A stretch of DNA of 52,628 nucleotides, from positions 1 to 52,628 of the forward strand of contig SLRR01000091.1 in NCBI GenBank assembly GCA_007130865.1. The letters are read 5' to 3'. The notes beneath the pieces were generated by a model. The model saw only the letters and a list, made by a program, of their open reading frames with translations. It was not told the DNA's origin and made no database searches. The stretch's first letter is position 1; each line of letters starts with the position of its first letter. A program made the position numbers and the translations under genes. This document shows, one piece after another, positions 33,020 through 43,217 of the stretch. Origin of the DNA: Spirochaeta sp. GTDB taxonomy: Bacteria; Spirochaetota; Spirochaetia; DSM-27196; Alkalispirochaetaceae.

Positions 33020-33963
33020 TGCGCTTTACCGTCTGGGGTAGTCGAGGTTCTCACCCTACGGTTCTCACTCCGGCGGCGGTACAGAGCAAGATCGCTACCG
33101 TTGTGCAGCGGATCCGTCCGATTGACCTGGTATCTCAGGATGCGCGTGAGCGTTTTCTTGCGTCGCTTCCGTCATGGTTGTTCGGCACCACCAGCGGAAA
33201 CACCGCCTGCGTTCAGCTCGAGCTTGATCGGGAGAACCAGCTCGTTTTTGACGCGGGGAGTGGTATTATCGAGTTCGGGCAGGCACAACGACGTCGCGAG
33301 CCACCGCCGCGGGAGTATCATCTTTTCTTTACGCATTTTCACTACGATCATATCCAGGGGTTGCCGTTCTTTGTTCCGGCCTACGATCCACGGGTGCGGT
33401 TGCACCTCTACAGTCCCCTCGAGGGGCTCCACGAGACACTCTCCCAGCAGATGATTCACCCGTATTTTCCGGTGACGATGGACGGTACGATGGGGTCTAC
33501 ACGGACGTTTCACCGGCTCGATCCGGAGGGCGTCGAGCTGTATGGCGCACGCGTTCTCTGGAGAGAGTTGAACCACCCGGGCCGCGCGTTCGGATACCGG
33601 GTTGAGTACGGCGGGCGTTCATTCGGGTACGTTACGGATGTGGAACTGCTGGAGCCGGATTTTGAGCAGACCGCGGCAAACTCACGGTTTTTCGGGAATC
33701 TTGATGCCATGATTCTTGATGCGCAGTATACTCTTGATGAAGCTATTGAGAAGATAAACTGGGGCCACTCCTCGTTCAGTCTGGCCGTCGATTTTGCAAA
33801 AGCGTGGAACGTGCGGCGGCTCTTTCTGTTTCACCATGAGCCCCAGTACAGCGATCGAAAGCTTGAGCAGAATCTTCAGGCGGCCCGTCGGTACGCTGCG
33901 GGTATAAAGGGCGGTGAGCTCCAGGTGGATCTCGCCCGGGAGGGAATGACGATCGATGTCTGA
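33019..33963 (+). CDS. MBL-fold metallohydrolase (PhnP/PDE-like)
   Basis: The 314-residue protein opens with FTVWGSRGSHPTV, typical of the PhnP/cyclic-phosphodiesterase branch of the MBL superfamily. The metal motif THFHYDHIQGLPFF (about 110-123) and further ligands in ELNHPGRAFGY, YVTDVE, DAQYT and WGHSS complete a binuclear zinc site. Related enzymes hydrolyse cyclic phosphate esters; the substrate here is unknown. The start at 33019 is set by the TGATG overlap with the upstream gene. Confidence 0.88.
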   Translation: MRFTVWGSRGSHPTVLTPAAVQSKIATVVQRIRPIDLVSQDARERFLASLPSWLFGTTSGNTACVQLELDRENQLVFDAGSGIIEFGQAQRRREPPPREYHLFFTHFHYDHIQGLPFFVPAYDPRVRLHLYSPLEGLHETLSQQMIHPYFPVTMDGTMGSTRTFHRLDPEGVELYGARVLWRELNHPGRAFGYRVEYGGRSFGYVTDVELLEPDFEQTAANSRFFGNLDAMILDAQYTLDEAIEKINWGHSSFSLAVDFAKAWNVRRLFLFHHEPQYSDRKLEQNLQAARRYAAGIKGGELQVDLAREGMTIDV

Positions 33964-34156
33964 TGCGCCGTTTGTTGGTCTGGATCACGACGAAGCGCTG
34001 GCTCTGCTCGTCATGTTACGGCGTGGGGAGAACGAACTGAACGACTCGCTGCAGACGGTTCTTCTGAAGTTGGAACGTCAGCTTTTTGCGGTACATTCGA
34101 TTCAGGAGATGGAAGCGCTGATTCGTGAAATCGACGACCCGGGCGGAGACAGGTAA
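33956..34156 (+). CDS. Small helical protein, unknown
   Basis: The 66-residue protein starts with ATG inside the MBL-fold gene, with GGGAGGG upstream. It is acidic and Leu-rich with a predicted helical pair (ALALLVMLRRGENELNDSLQ and RQLFAVHSIQEMEALIREID). No motif is recognised. The short overlap suggests co-translation with the hydrolase. Confidence 0.6.
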   Translation: MSDAPFVGLDHDEALALLVMLRRGENELNDSLQTVLLKLERQLFAVHSIQEMEALIREIDDPGGDR

Positions 34157-34160
34157 AGGC

Positions 34161-37100
34161 GTGTTTGACCGACGACTGTCTGCTATACCGTTGAAACACC
34201 GGGTTTACGCGACTCTTGGCGTGTTGATCGCGCTGTTTTTTACGGTTCAAACCGTTTCCGCCGATCCCTCGAAAAACGTGTCAAGAACATTGTGGCATCC
34301 ATCCGCGATGGGTGCCCCTCTGTCCGGACAGTACCGGCTCGAGGATCCCCTGGCGGTACTTTCTTTGCCTCACCTGCATGCTCTTGCCTCGGAATCGCGG
34401 CTGGCCGTTGCCGGTGGCGGTGTAATTGGGTCGGGAACAGCCGGAGGGGCGCTTGGGCTTATTGTTCCTTCGCGGCGGGTGATCTGGAATGGCGCAGTTT
34501 CGATCCTCGGAGACGATCTCGGATCACACGGCCGGGGGGTTCTTGGACTGGCGCGCCCACTGGGCAGCAGGCTTCAGGGTGGTATTTCGGCGGGACTTTC
34601 GTTTGCCGAGAGCGACGGAGATCTCTCGGTCGGCGCCGGTATCGATCTGGGATTCCGTTATGATCTCGGCGTGTTTCGCGATGTTTCCCGCGTTGACCTG
34701 CACGCGGCGATGCTCAATCTGGGCGCCGCGGCGGTACGCGACGGTGAGAATCCGATCGTACCGCCCTTTACTCCACTGGCAGGTGTCAGGGCGCGTATCA
34801 TCTCACGAGAGTCGGTTTTTCTCGATGTTTCCGGATCTGTAAGTGCGCCGGCGTTTTCCGACCTGGGATTCGATCTCGGTGCGGCCCTGGTGTTCGAGAC
34901 GGGGCCGGTGGTGCGCCTGGGATGGCGAGGGTCGCTTGCGGGCGGCGAGAACGCGGTCTGGCCGGGTGTTTCTCTGGGGCTGCGTTTCCCCCTGGGAGGG
35001 GGTGCCGATGATCGGTTCTCCCCGACGATTCACGGTACAACGCAGCCGGACCGGAAAGGAAACGTTCTGGTTGCCGCCGAGGTCACGACGGGCTTCGAGT
35101 CCACCGATCAGGAGCCGCCGGTTGTTACCGCGACGATGATAGCGCCTTCGGATCTTCCGCCGGGTCGCATGCCCGGGAGCATCGCTCTTTCTCCGGAGGG
35201 AGACGACGCGCAGCTGGAGTTGCACCTTGCTGCAGTAGACAACCGGGCGATCGCGGAAATCGTTTCACGCATCCTGGACGAGGACGGACGCGAGGTGCGT
35301 TCCTGGCGGCATGCGCCGATGGTTTCAACCGTTCCCACTGGAACGGTTACAGAGCGACTCGTATCGGACCTGTGGCAGCGGAAGATCGCGGGAACGTTGT
35401 ACTGGGACGTCTATGACTCCGTTCCGGACGGGCTGTACCGGCTGGAGATAGTAGCCCGGGACCGCGCGGGTAATATCGCGACTGCGCCTCCCATGGAGAT
35501 TCTCGTGGATGGGACTCCTCCATTCATGGAAGCTATGGTTGTCCCGATCGACAGTGACGGCGAGATAACGGGAGAGTACGTGACGTTCCGTGCGGATGAG
35601 CCTCTTATTGATGAGGAGGTGCGAATCGCTCCGGAAAACGATGTGCGGTTCACCCTGCGGTATCGCGATGCGGAGCGTCTTTCCATGGAGGTGATCGACC
35701 AGGCGGGCCGTTCTGTAGTTCCGCTTTCCGCACAACCCGAGAGGCAGGCGGATGAACAGGTGCTCAGCCTGAACTGGCCCGGAACCGAGCGCGACGGCAC
35801 GCGCATCCCGGAAGGGGTCTACCGTATACGTGCCGAGGCAAGGGATGAGCTGGGAAACCGCAGCGTCATCACGAGTCCACCACTCTTGATTCAGTCCGTA
35901 CGTCCAAGATTTACCGTGGCGATCTCCGATACGGTGGTAGCGCCTACGGGTGACGGCAACCGAGACACGATCACGGTGACGCCACGGCTGGAGCCGATTA
36001 CGGGTCTCCAGGAGTGGTCTCTGGAACTTCTTGACGAAGACGGGGCGGTCGTCCGTGAATGGAGTGGGATCGACCTTCCCCCGGAGGCTCTCGTTCTGGG
36101 ACGGGATCATTTCCCCGATGACGGCCATTACAGCATCGCCGCGGTCAGCCGGTATCGCAACGGCGCGGTAGCGGGTGATCGCACGGCGATATTCACCGTG
36201 GACACGCGAGCGCCAGCGGTAGACCTGATTCCCGGTCGAACGAGCATTCAACCGGATCTCGATCCTGCAGTGCCGATTTTCCTTGAGATCGATCCCGAAG
36301 CGATGGAGACGCATCTCATGGTCTCCGGTCCGGAGATGGCTCCCGTGCCGATCCGCAGCTGGACGCGACCTCCCGGGCGGTACGATTGGGAACTTCTGTT
36401 GGCGGACGGATCGTTCTTAGGTCCCGGGGAGTATTCGCTGTTTCTGGAGGCCCGTGACGCCGCGGGTAACCGTGGGAGATCGCCGCTGCGGTCTATCAAC
36501 CTTCTGGAACGCCTCGAAGGTGTGCGGATTGTTCCGGAGCGTTCTGTTTTTGGTCCTACCGGAAACGGGCGCTTCGATACGTTGCGGTTGTCTCTTGCGG
36601 GATCGCCCGACACAGCAGCGGCCGCCGGCTCGTTTACGGTGGATATCGTGACGTATGGAACCGGCGAGAACGTTCGACGATTCTCGGGGTCCCTGCCGCT
36701 GCCGTCGGGAATTGTCTGGGACGGACGCAACGACCAGGGGCTCCCCGTGGCGGATGGAGAATATCGTGCGATTCTCGCGGTATCCGTACCGGACCGCGGC
36801 GAGGTGCGTGACGAGTCCTCACGGTTCTCCGTGGATACGAGCCCGCCCTCGGTAGGGCTTACCGTGGATCCGCCTATCGTCTCTCCCGATGGCGATGGCC
36901 GCCAGGACGAACTCGTTATTCGACCGGTTCTGCAGCCTGTCGGTGCAGCACGGTACCGCTTGTTCCGGGACGGCGAAGAGATCAACGCGCGCCTGCCGGA
37001 CCCTGGTGCGGGACCGGTAGAATGGGAGCCCCGTCTGGCGGACGGCACGGTTCTTCCGGACGGTGACTATCGGATCGTTCTGGAACAGGAAGATGAGGCA

Positions 37101-38195
37101 GGAAACACGGGCCGTACGGATCCCGTTGTTTTCCAGATCGATACACGACCTGTGGGCGGGTTCGTCAGGATCAGCGCGCCCGCGTTCGCTCCCGGCTCTC
37201 GGGAGTATCCGCATGTCACGTTCACTCCGGTGCTCCCGGTAACCCGCGGCATCGACCGGTGGCAGTTCTTCCTTATACCGGAGGACGGGGGTGAACCGCT
37301 GGTTATCAGTGAAGGCGGCGGAGAGGTTCTGCCGACGCCGTTGCTGTGGGACGGATCGGAAAAAGGTGACGGTGATACCGCTTCGGATGGACGGTACGTG
37401 GCTGTTCTTCACGCACGGTATCGTCACGGACCGGTCGTGAACGTAACGTCACCACCGGTGCTTCTGGACAGTACTCCTCCCGACGTGGAAGTCACGGTGG
37501 CACCCGAGCCGTTTTCGCCGGATGGTGACGGTATCGACGACACGGTGGAGTTTACCCTGGCGGTGGAGGACGATAGTCCGTTACGTTACTGGATACTCGA
37601 GATTTTTGATCCGGTAGGTGAGTTCTTCTACGACGTGGGGGGGCGTGGAGAACCGCCGCGCCGGATAGTGTGGGATGGACACGCCCGGACAGGCGAGCGC
37701 GTTGTATCGGCGGAACGGTATCCCTGGCGGCTGGAGGTAGCCGACGATCTCGGCAACGTCTCCGTTCGCGAGGGAACGCTCCAGGTGGACGTCCTGGTGG
37801 AACCCTATAACGGTGGGTACCGGATACAATTACCAAGCATCATCTTTCCACCGAACTCAGCGTTCCTCGATCTCGATCCGGACTCGGACGATGGTGCTCA
37901 GAACAGAGCGGTGATTCTGCGCCTGGCGGAAATACTGCGACGCTTTCCCGACTATCAGATCGTCGTGGAAGGACACGCGGTGAACGTGAGCGGCACGGAA
38001 CGGGAACACCGGGAAGAGCTGTTGCCGCTTTCCCGGGACCGGGCGGCTTCCGTGCGGCAGGCGCTTGTTGGCCTTGGCGTACCGGCACGTCTCCTTACCG
38101 CGGAAGGTCGTGGTGGTGCGGCACCGATAGTCCCTCACACGGATGAGACCAATCGGTGGAAGAACAGACGAGTTGACTTTCTTCTGAAACGGTGA
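34161..38195 (+). CDS. Large exported envelope protein: eight Ig-like modules and OmpA-like C-terminus
   Basis: GTG at 34161 follows GGTAAAGG and gives 1344 residues with a signal peptide ending TVSA near 34. A Gly-rich region with alternating hydrophobic strands (about 45-300) looks like a small outer-membrane barrel. About eight Ig-like modules follow (about 340-1225); each ends in a segment such as PDGLYRLEIVARDRAGN before the next linker. Four keep an xxPxGxGxxD loop (for example FSPDGDGIDD). The last 120 residues resemble OmpA, with LSRDRAASVRQAL and NRRVDF, but the binding motif reads EGHAVNVSG. The protein probably ties the outer membrane to peptidoglycan. dnaG follows with a four-base overlap. 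Confidence 0.85.
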   Translation: MFDRRLSAIPLKHRVYATLGVLIALFFTVQTVSADPSKNVSRTLWHPSAMGAPLSGQYRLEDPLAVLSLPHLHALASESRLAVAGGGVIGSGTAGGALGLIVPSRRVIWNGAVSILGDDLGSHGRGVLGLARPLGSRLQGGISAGLSFAESDGDLSVGAGIDLGFRYDLGVFRDVSRVDLHAAMLNLGAAAVRDGENPIVPPFTPLAGVRARIISRESVFLDVSGSVSAPAFSDLGFDLGAALVFETGPVVRLGWRGSLAGGENAVWPGVSLGLRFPLGGGADDRFSPTIHGTTQPDRKGNVLVAAEVTTGFESTDQEPPVVTATMIAPSDLPPGRMPGSIALSPEGDDAQLELHLAAVDNRAIAEIVSRILDEDGREVRSWRHAPMVSTVPTGTVTERLVSDLWQRKIAGTLYWDVYDSVPDGLYRLEIVARDRAGNIATAPPMEILVDGTPPFMEAMVVPIDSDGEITGEYVTFRADEPLIDEEVRIAPENDVRFTLRYRDAERLSMEVIDQAGRSVVPLSAQPERQADEQVLSLNWPGTERDGTRIPEGVYRIRAEARDELGNRSVITSPPLLIQSVRPRFTVAISDTVVAPTGDGNRDTITVTPRLEPITGLQEWSLELLDEDGAVVREWSGIDLPPEALVLGRDHFPDDGHYSIAAVSRYRNGAVAGDRTAIFTVDTRAPAVDLIPGRTSIQPDLDPAVPIFLEIDPEAMETHLMVSGPEMAPVPIRSWTRPPGRYDWELLLADGSFLGPGEYSLFLEARDAAGNRGRSPLRSINLLERLEGVRIVPERSVFGPTGNGRFDTLRLSLAGSPDTAAAAGSFTVDIVTYGTGENVRRFSGSLPLPSGIVWDGRNDQGLPVADGEYRAILAVSVPDRGEVRDESSRFSVDTSPPSVGLTVDPPIVSPDGDGRQDELVIRPVLQPVGAARYRLFRDGEEINARLPDPGAGPVEWEPRLADGTVLPDGDYRIVLEQEDEAGNTGRTDPVVFQIDTRPVGGFVRISAPAFAPGSREYPHVTFTPVLPVTRGIDRWQFFLIPEDGGEPLVISEGGGEVLPTPLLWDGSEKGDGDTASDGRYVAVLHARYRHGPVVNVTSPPVLLDSTPPDVEVTVAPEPFSPDGDGIDDTVEFTLAVEDDSPLRYWILEIFDPVGEFFYDVGGRGEPPRRIVWDGHARTGERVVSAERYPWRLEVADDLGNVSVREGTLQVDVLVEPYNGGYRIQLPSIIFPPNSAFLDLDPDSDDGAQNRAVILRLAEILRRFPDYQIVVEGHAVNVSGTEREHREELLPLSRDRAASVRQALVGLGVPARLLTAEGRGGAAPIVPHTDETNRWKNRRVDFLLKR

Positions 38196-39958
38196 CGATG
38201 AAGTTTTCCCGTCAGACTCTCAGGGAAATACGCGAACGGATCGACTTCGTGGAACTGGTGAGCGGGTACACGACGCTTGAACGCAAAGGTGACCGCTGGT
38301 GGGGTTTGAGTCCGTTTAAATCGGAAAAGACACCGTCCTTCACGGTGAAGCCGGAAGAAGGGTTTTACTACTGTTTTGCAACGCAACGCGGTGGTGATAT
38401 CTTCCGGTTTGTCTCGGAGATGGAAGGACTGAACTTTCCGGAGGCGGTCAAATTTCTTGCGGAGCGTGCCGGCGTGACCCTCCAGCAGGATACTGCCGAT
38501 CCGGATGAGGCCGACCGGAACGCTCTGTACGGACTTTACGAGCGCGTGGCCGGTACGTTCAACTGGTTTCTTAATGATTCCCGGGGTAATAACGCGCTGT
38601 CTTATCTGCGCGACCGAGGCGTGACGGACGATGCGATCGTGACGTTCCAGATCGGTTACGCACCGGATTCGACCTCCTGGTTATACCGGTTTCTACGTTC
38701 CAAGTCGTACAGCCCGGAGTTTCTCGCAAAAAGCGGCCTGTTTTCGCAAAAAAAACGGGAGTTTCCCCTCTTTCGCAACCGGATTATCTTTCCGATACGG
38801 GACGAGCGGGACCGGGTCGTCGCGTTCGGCGGGCGCGCGCTTAACCCGGAGGACCGGGCAAAGTACATGAACAGCCCCGACACGCTGATATACAACAAAA
38901 AGCGCACTGTGTACGGTCTCCCTCAGGCGATCGAAACAATTCGGGCGGAGCGACGCGTTTATATCGTCGAGGGATATACCGACGTAATCGCGATGCACCA
39001 GGGAGGTGTGAGGAATACCGTGGCACCTCTCGGAACAGCGCTGACAGAATCCCAGGTCCGGCTCTTGAAACGTTGGGCACACGAGATCGTGCTTGTTTTT
39101 GACGCGGACAGTGCCGGAGTAGACGCCAGTTTTCGCGCTTCTCTGGAAGTAGAAAAGGCAGACCTCGGTTGTTTCGTACTACCCATGCGTCCCGGGTTGG
39201 ATCCCGCCGATCTTTACAATCGCGAGGGCGCCCGGGGATTAGGCGTCGCTATACAATCGATACAGCCTGCGTTTGACTTCTTACTGGAGAAATCGGCGGA
39301 ACGTACCGATACCAAGGATAGTCGCGCTCGGGAGTTGCTGTTGCGCAAACTCTTTCCGTATATTAAAGTAGTGCGTTCTGAGGTCCGGCGGGAGGCGTTG
39401 CTGGAGCAGGTAGGTGATACGGTACAAGTCCCCGTCGCGGCGATCCGGTCCGATCTCAGGCAGTGGGCCGGATCGAAGAGTCCTGTAACCGCGGCGGAGG
39501 ACGCAAAAAAGCCAAAGGAACGGAAACAAAATCGCGATTTTGCGTTGATGCTCGCTTGTGTTCAACGGAGCGAGTTTTTTGCGTATCTGCGAAATACCGT
39601 ATCCCACGAGGATCTGGAGGACCGGGATGCCCGGCACCTTTATTTCTACGGAGAAGACGCGTTTCGTCACGGAGACTCTTTTCCGCGGGGGGTGTTGGAC
39701 AGAATACAGGACGAGGAGATGCGCACGGTTGTGTTGCAGCGTCTGACATCGGGTGAGTATTCCGGCTGGACACTGGCGGACGTTGAAGCCGCGGCGCGGC
39801 AACTACGGATGCGTAAGCTGATTGAGAAGCAACGCAACGTTGAGATGGAGATCAGGACTGTACAAACGACAGATAACCAGAGAATGAGGCGACTATTGGA
39901 AGAAAAGATGGCGATCGATCAGGAACTGTCTCAGTTGAAGGTGAGGGCTGATGACTGA
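38192..39958 (+). CDS. dnaG: DNA primase DnaG with degenerate zinc-binding domain
   Basis: The 588-residue protein has an N-terminal CHC2-like domain, a catalytic core with the TOPRIM motifs [12 protein letters not shown] and [10 protein letters not shown], and a C-terminal DnaB-binding helical part. It makes RNA primers for replication. The zinc ligands are mostly lost: the usual CPFH reads SPFK (residues 40-43) and CFGC reads CFAT (61-64), leaving only C61. GTG at 38192 overlaps the upstream stop; an ATG at 38198 is a close alternative. It overlaps rpoD by eight bases, as in the macromolecular synthesis operon. Confidence 0.94.
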   Translation: MTMKFSRQTLREIRERIDFVELVSGYTTLERKGDRWWGLSPFKSEKTPSFTVKPEEGFYYCFATQRGGDIFRFVSEMEGLNFPEAVKFLAERAGVTLQQDTADPDEADRNALYGLYERVAGTFNWFLNDSRGNNALSYLRDRGVTDDAIVTFQIGYAPDSTSWLYRFLRSKSYSPEFLAKSGLFSQKKREFPLFRNRIIFPIRDERDRVVAFGGRALNPEDRAKYMNSPDTLIYNKKRTVYGLPQAIETIRAERRVYIVEGYTDVIAMHQGGVRNTVAPLGTALTESQVRLLKRWAHEIVLVFDADSAGVDASFRASLEVEKADLGCFVLPMRPGLDPADLYNREGARGLGVAIQSIQPAFDFLLEKSAERTDTKDSRARELLLRKLFPYIKVVRSEVRREALLEQVGDTVQVPVAAIRSDLRQWAGSKSPVTAAEDAKKPKERKQNRDFALMLACVQRSEFFAYLRNTVSHEDLEDRDARHLYFYGEDAFRHGDSFPRGVLDRIQDEEMRTVVLQRLTSGEYSGWTLADVEAAARQLRMRKLIEKQRNVEMEIRTVQTTDNQRMRRLLEEKMAIDQELSQLKVRADD

Positions 39959-41768
39959 ACTGCAGAACGATCCGGCGATTACGCGACTTATTGACTACGC
40001 CAAGACAAAAACGACGATAAGCTATGACGAGGTGCACGACTTTCTCCCGGACTCGATAGTAAACTCCGACAAGATTGAGGAAGTACTTTCCCTTCTCGCC
40101 AAACACAACGTAGTGCTTGAGGAAAGTGTCGAGGACGACGGTGACGATTCCGAAGAGGACGAGGACGAGACCGAGCTCGCCGACGGAGGCGAACCCGCCG
40201 CGGAACCGGCGGAGGAGTCCCAGGAGGAGACAGTCGGGGTACCGGCTGACGCGGTAGACCGGACCCGACGGATGATCGTGGGAGACAAGGATGCGGCTAT
40301 CGACGACCCGATCCGGTTGTATCTGCGCGAGATTGGTCGGGAAAACCTGCTTACCGCGGAGCAGGAGGTGGAGCTCTCCAAGAGTATGGAGGAGGGCGAG
40401 TCGATCATCAAAAGTGTTATCCGTTGCAGCGGCATGGTGATTCCGGAGTTTCACGACCTGGCGGAGCGCACGTTCAAGAAAGAAGACCCCCGTGAACTGG
40501 GACTCTCCAAGAAGGAGATTTCCGAGTACCTGGCGGAACGACGCAGGCTGAATCACTACTACCGGGATTCTCTCAAGGATGTTCTCGGTGATCTGCGGGC
40601 GTATATGGACTTCAAGCAGATTACCTATGAGAAGGGGATCGATATACTCGCGGACGAAACGCTTTCGCAGCAGCGGGATGCTCTGTTGGAAGCGCTATCG
40701 CAAATAGATATTCACCAGGACGAGATCATTCGGTTCAGCGACCGATTTTCCCGGGCGGCGAAGCAGATCCAGAAATACCGGGAGGAACAGTCCCGGGTGG
40801 AGAAGCGGCTGCGTGTATCCAATCTTCGGGAACTACGGAGTCTCGGTCGGGGTCTTGCGGTAGCGTCCAAACGTGGCGAGGTGGAGGATGAACTCGGTCT
40901 TTCAGCGGACCAGATCAAGGAGAAGATCCGCCAGATCCAGGTGACGGAGAAGAAGCTGCGCGAGCTGGAGTATACCTTCGAGAATCCGATCGATCGGATC
41001 CTCGAGATGGCCCGCGAGATCGAGCGCGGTCGCGTGATGATGCAGACCGCCAAGGACAAGTTGATCCAGGCGAACCTCCGTCTCGTGGTGAGTATTGCCA
41101 AGAAATACACCAACCGCGGCCTGCATTTTTTTGATCTTGTGCAGGAAGGTAATATCGGGTTGATAAAGGCGGTGGAGAAGTTCGAGTACCGGAAAGGGTA
41201 CAAGTTCAGTACCTACGCCACATGGTGGATCAGGCAGGCGATAACGCGGTCGATCTCGGACCAGGCCAGGACGATCCGCGTTCCGGTTCACATGATTGAG
41301 CAAATCAACAAAGTTGTGCGAGAATCGCGACAACTCATGCAGGTACTGGGACGAGAACCGACCGACGAGGAGATAGCTGAGCGCCTCGGGTGGACCGTGC
41401 CGCGCGTCAAATCGGTGAAGAACGTGGCCCGGGAACCGATCTCCCTGGAGACGCCGATCGGCGAGGAGGAAGATTCCCTCCTGGGAGATTTCATCGAGGA
41501 CAAGGAAGTGGAGAACCCGGCACACCAGACCGCGTTTACGCTTCTGCAAGAACAACTTAGTGGAGTGCTGGATACGCTGCCGCCGCGGGAGCAGGAGGTT
41601 CTGAAAATGCGGTTCGGCCTCGAGGACGGGTACTCACTGACGCTAGAGGAAGTAGGACTCTACTTCAACGTGACCCGGGAACGTATACGCCAAATTGAAG
41701 CCAAGGCGCTGCGCAGGTTGCGCCATCCAAAACGGAGCCGCCGGCTCAAAGACTATCTTGATAATTGA
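39951..41768 (+). CDS. rpoD: RNA polymerase primary sigma factor RpoD
   Basis: The 605-residue protein has region 1.1 ([17 protein letters not shown], about 18-34), an acidic stretch (about 60-90), region 1.2 ([17 protein letters not shown]), a long region 2 with [20 protein letters not shown] and region 4.2 ([16 protein letters not shown]) near the end. It directs transcription of housekeeping genes; TTGACA/TATAAT-like boxes at several promoters here agree with it. It overlaps dnaG and is followed 10 bases later by the zinc-ribbon gene. Confidence 0.97.
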   Translation: MTELQNDPAITRLIDYAKTKTTISYDEVHDFLPDSIVNSDKIEEVLSLLAKHNVVLEESVEDDGDDSEEDEDETELADGGEPAAEPAEESQEETVGVPADAVDRTRRMIVGDKDAAIDDPIRLYLREIGRENLLTAEQEVELSKSMEEGESIIKSVIRCSGMVIPEFHDLAERTFKKEDPRELGLSKKEISEYLAERRRLNHYYRDSLKDVLGDLRAYMDFKQITYEKGIDILADETLSQQRDALLEALSQIDIHQDEIIRFSDRFSRAAKQIQKYREEQSRVEKRLRVSNLRELRSLGRGLAVASKRGEVEDELGLSADQIKEKIRQIQVTEKKLRELEYTFENPIDRILEMAREIERGRVMMQTAKDKLIQANLRLVVSIAKKYTNRGLHFFDLVQEGNIGLIKAVEKFEYRKGYKFSTYATWWIRQAITRSISDQARTIRVPVHMIEQINKVVRESRQLMQVLGREPTDEEIAERLGWTVPRVKSVKNVAREPISLETPIGEEEDSLLGDFIEDKEVENPAHQTAFTLLQEQLSGVLDTLPPREQEVLKMRFGLEDGYSLTLEEVGLYFNVTRERIRQIEAKALRRLRHPKRSRRLKDYLDN

Positions 41769-41778
41769 GGTATAGTGC

Positions 41779-42804
41779 ATGACCGCGATAGAAGACACGA
41801 TAGAAAAACTCAAGGTTCTTCAGGACATTCTCTCCCAGAAGTTTTCGGTGCAACGCGAGATCGACGAACTGCCCAGAACGTTGGCAACAAAGAAAGAACT
41901 CGTAAGTCGCCTTAAAAAAACGTTTGTCGAGAAAAACGAACGCTACGAAGAAACGCGAAAGCGCGTGGCGGATCTCCGTGTCCGGTTGCAGGAAGCGGAG
42001 GCGGACCGTGAGAAGTACGAGTCCCAGATGGACCAGATCACGACCGCCCGGGAGTACGACGCGTTGGAAAAAGAAATCCGGGATGCTTCCGAGAAAGAGC
42101 AGAACTACCGGCGTGAGCTTCAGCGCGAGGAGAAAGACCTCCAGGAACAGCGTCAACGTCTCGAACGAGAAGAGACGATGATAAAGGTGGAGGAAGAAGA
42201 ACTTAACGCCGAGCGCGAAAAGATCGACTCCGAGACCGCCTCGAGAAAGACTACGCTCAAGGAGCTGAGCGAACGGGAGACGGAGATCGTCCCCGGGCTT
42301 GACGAGGAGCTGATCTTCAAGTTCGAGCGGATTATCCGCAGTAAAGCCGGTGAAGGTATCGTGGCGATTCGGAACAATGTGTGCACGGGTTGTCAGATGA
42401 TCCTGCCCAACCAGTTTGTAAACGATGTGCACCTCGGAGACGATATCCACTTCTGCCCGTACTGTTCAAAGATCGTATTTTACAGCGACGAGGAAGTAGG
42501 TGAGGCTGATCCCGGATTCTCCGACTCCGACGAGGAAGGTCTCTCGGATCTCGTGGACGATGACTTCGACGACGATCTCTTTGAGGACGACGAGCTTGTA
42601 GGTTACGACACGGACGAAAGTATCGGCGACGTAGTCGAAGCGGAGGACGAGGAAGAGGAAGAGGAAGAGGAAGAAGGTGGTGACGATGTCCTTGACGACG
42701 AGGCGGAAGACGAGGAACCGCTTCTGGAGGATGACGAGGACGAACTGGCGGAAGACGAGGAAGAATTCGACGACGAAGAAGATGAAGAGGAACTGGGGGA
42801 CTGA
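41779..42804 (+). CDS. C4-type zinc-ribbon coiled-coil protein with very acidic tail
   Basis: The 341-residue protein has an antiparallel coiled coil (about 5-165), then a zf-RING_7-type zinc ribbon with CTGCQM and CPYC (about 200-235), typical of DUF164-type proteins. From about 240 onward about 100 residues are mostly Asp and Glu, with runs of up to ten Glu. The family binds RNA or nucleotides in some members; exact function is unknown. It closes the dnaG-rpoD run, and RNase P RNA follows. Confidence 0.85.
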   Translation: MTAIEDTIEKLKVLQDILSQKFSVQREIDELPRTLATKKELVSRLKKTFVEKNERYEETRKRVADLRVRLQEAEADREKYESQMDQITTAREYDALEKEIRDASEKEQNYRRELQREEKDLQEQRQRLEREETMIKVEEEELNAEREKIDSETASRKTTLKELSERETEIVPGLDEELIFKFERIIRSKAGEGIVAIRNNVCTGCQMILPNQFVNDVHLGDDIHFCPYCSKIVFYSDEEVGEADPGFSDSDEEGLSDLVDDDFDDDLFEDDELVGYDTDESIGDVVEAEDEEEEEEEEEGGDDVLDDEAEDEEPLLEDDEDELAEDEEEFDDEEDEEELGD

Positions 42805-42818
42805 GTGTTCCCGCGTTC

Positions 42819-43200
42819 CCCGGGTGTGGGGAGGTCAGGCTGCCGCTCGTCGGTAACGACGGGAGGAAAGTCCGGACTCCGGAGAGCACGGCACCGGTTA
42901 ATCACCGGCGGTCGGTGCCGATTTTCCGGCATCGACAAGAGAGAGTGCCACAGAAACGATACCGCCGATCGTTCCGTCCACGGACGGAGATCGGTAAGGG
43001 TGAAACGGTGGGGTAAGAGCTCACCGGTCGGCCGGTAACGGTCGGCGTCATGGTAAACCTTGCCGGGAGCAAAGCCAAGCAGCGGGTGGATGGCTCGTCC
43101 ACATCCCGCGGGTAGGCTGCTGGAGCGGTCCGGAGACGGAGCGCCCAGACAGATGGCGGCCCACGACAGAATCCGGCTTATCGGCCTCTCCACACACGGG
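42819..43200 (+). ncRNA. rnpB: RNase P RNA (bacterial type A)
   Basis: Universally conserved segments are present: GAGGAAAGTCCGGACTCC near 42863 and ACAGAATCCGGCTTA near 43167, with GGTAAGAGCTCACCGG near 43013 and GCCGGGAGCAAAGCC near 43062. The ends pair as a long P1 helix (GGTGTGGGGAGG with CCTCTCCACAC, one mismatch, extended by CCCG/CGGG). It cleaves the 5' leaders of tRNA precursors. It fills the gap between the zinc-ribbon and TPR genes. No separate promoter is clear. Confidence 0.95.
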
Positions 43201-43217
43201 TTGTACAGGAAGTGAGC

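Noticed and set aside
35325-36314. Minus-strand open frame of 329 codons inside the large exported protein
   Set aside because: It is antisense to clear Ig-like modules and shows no domain, signal peptide or ribosome-binding site.
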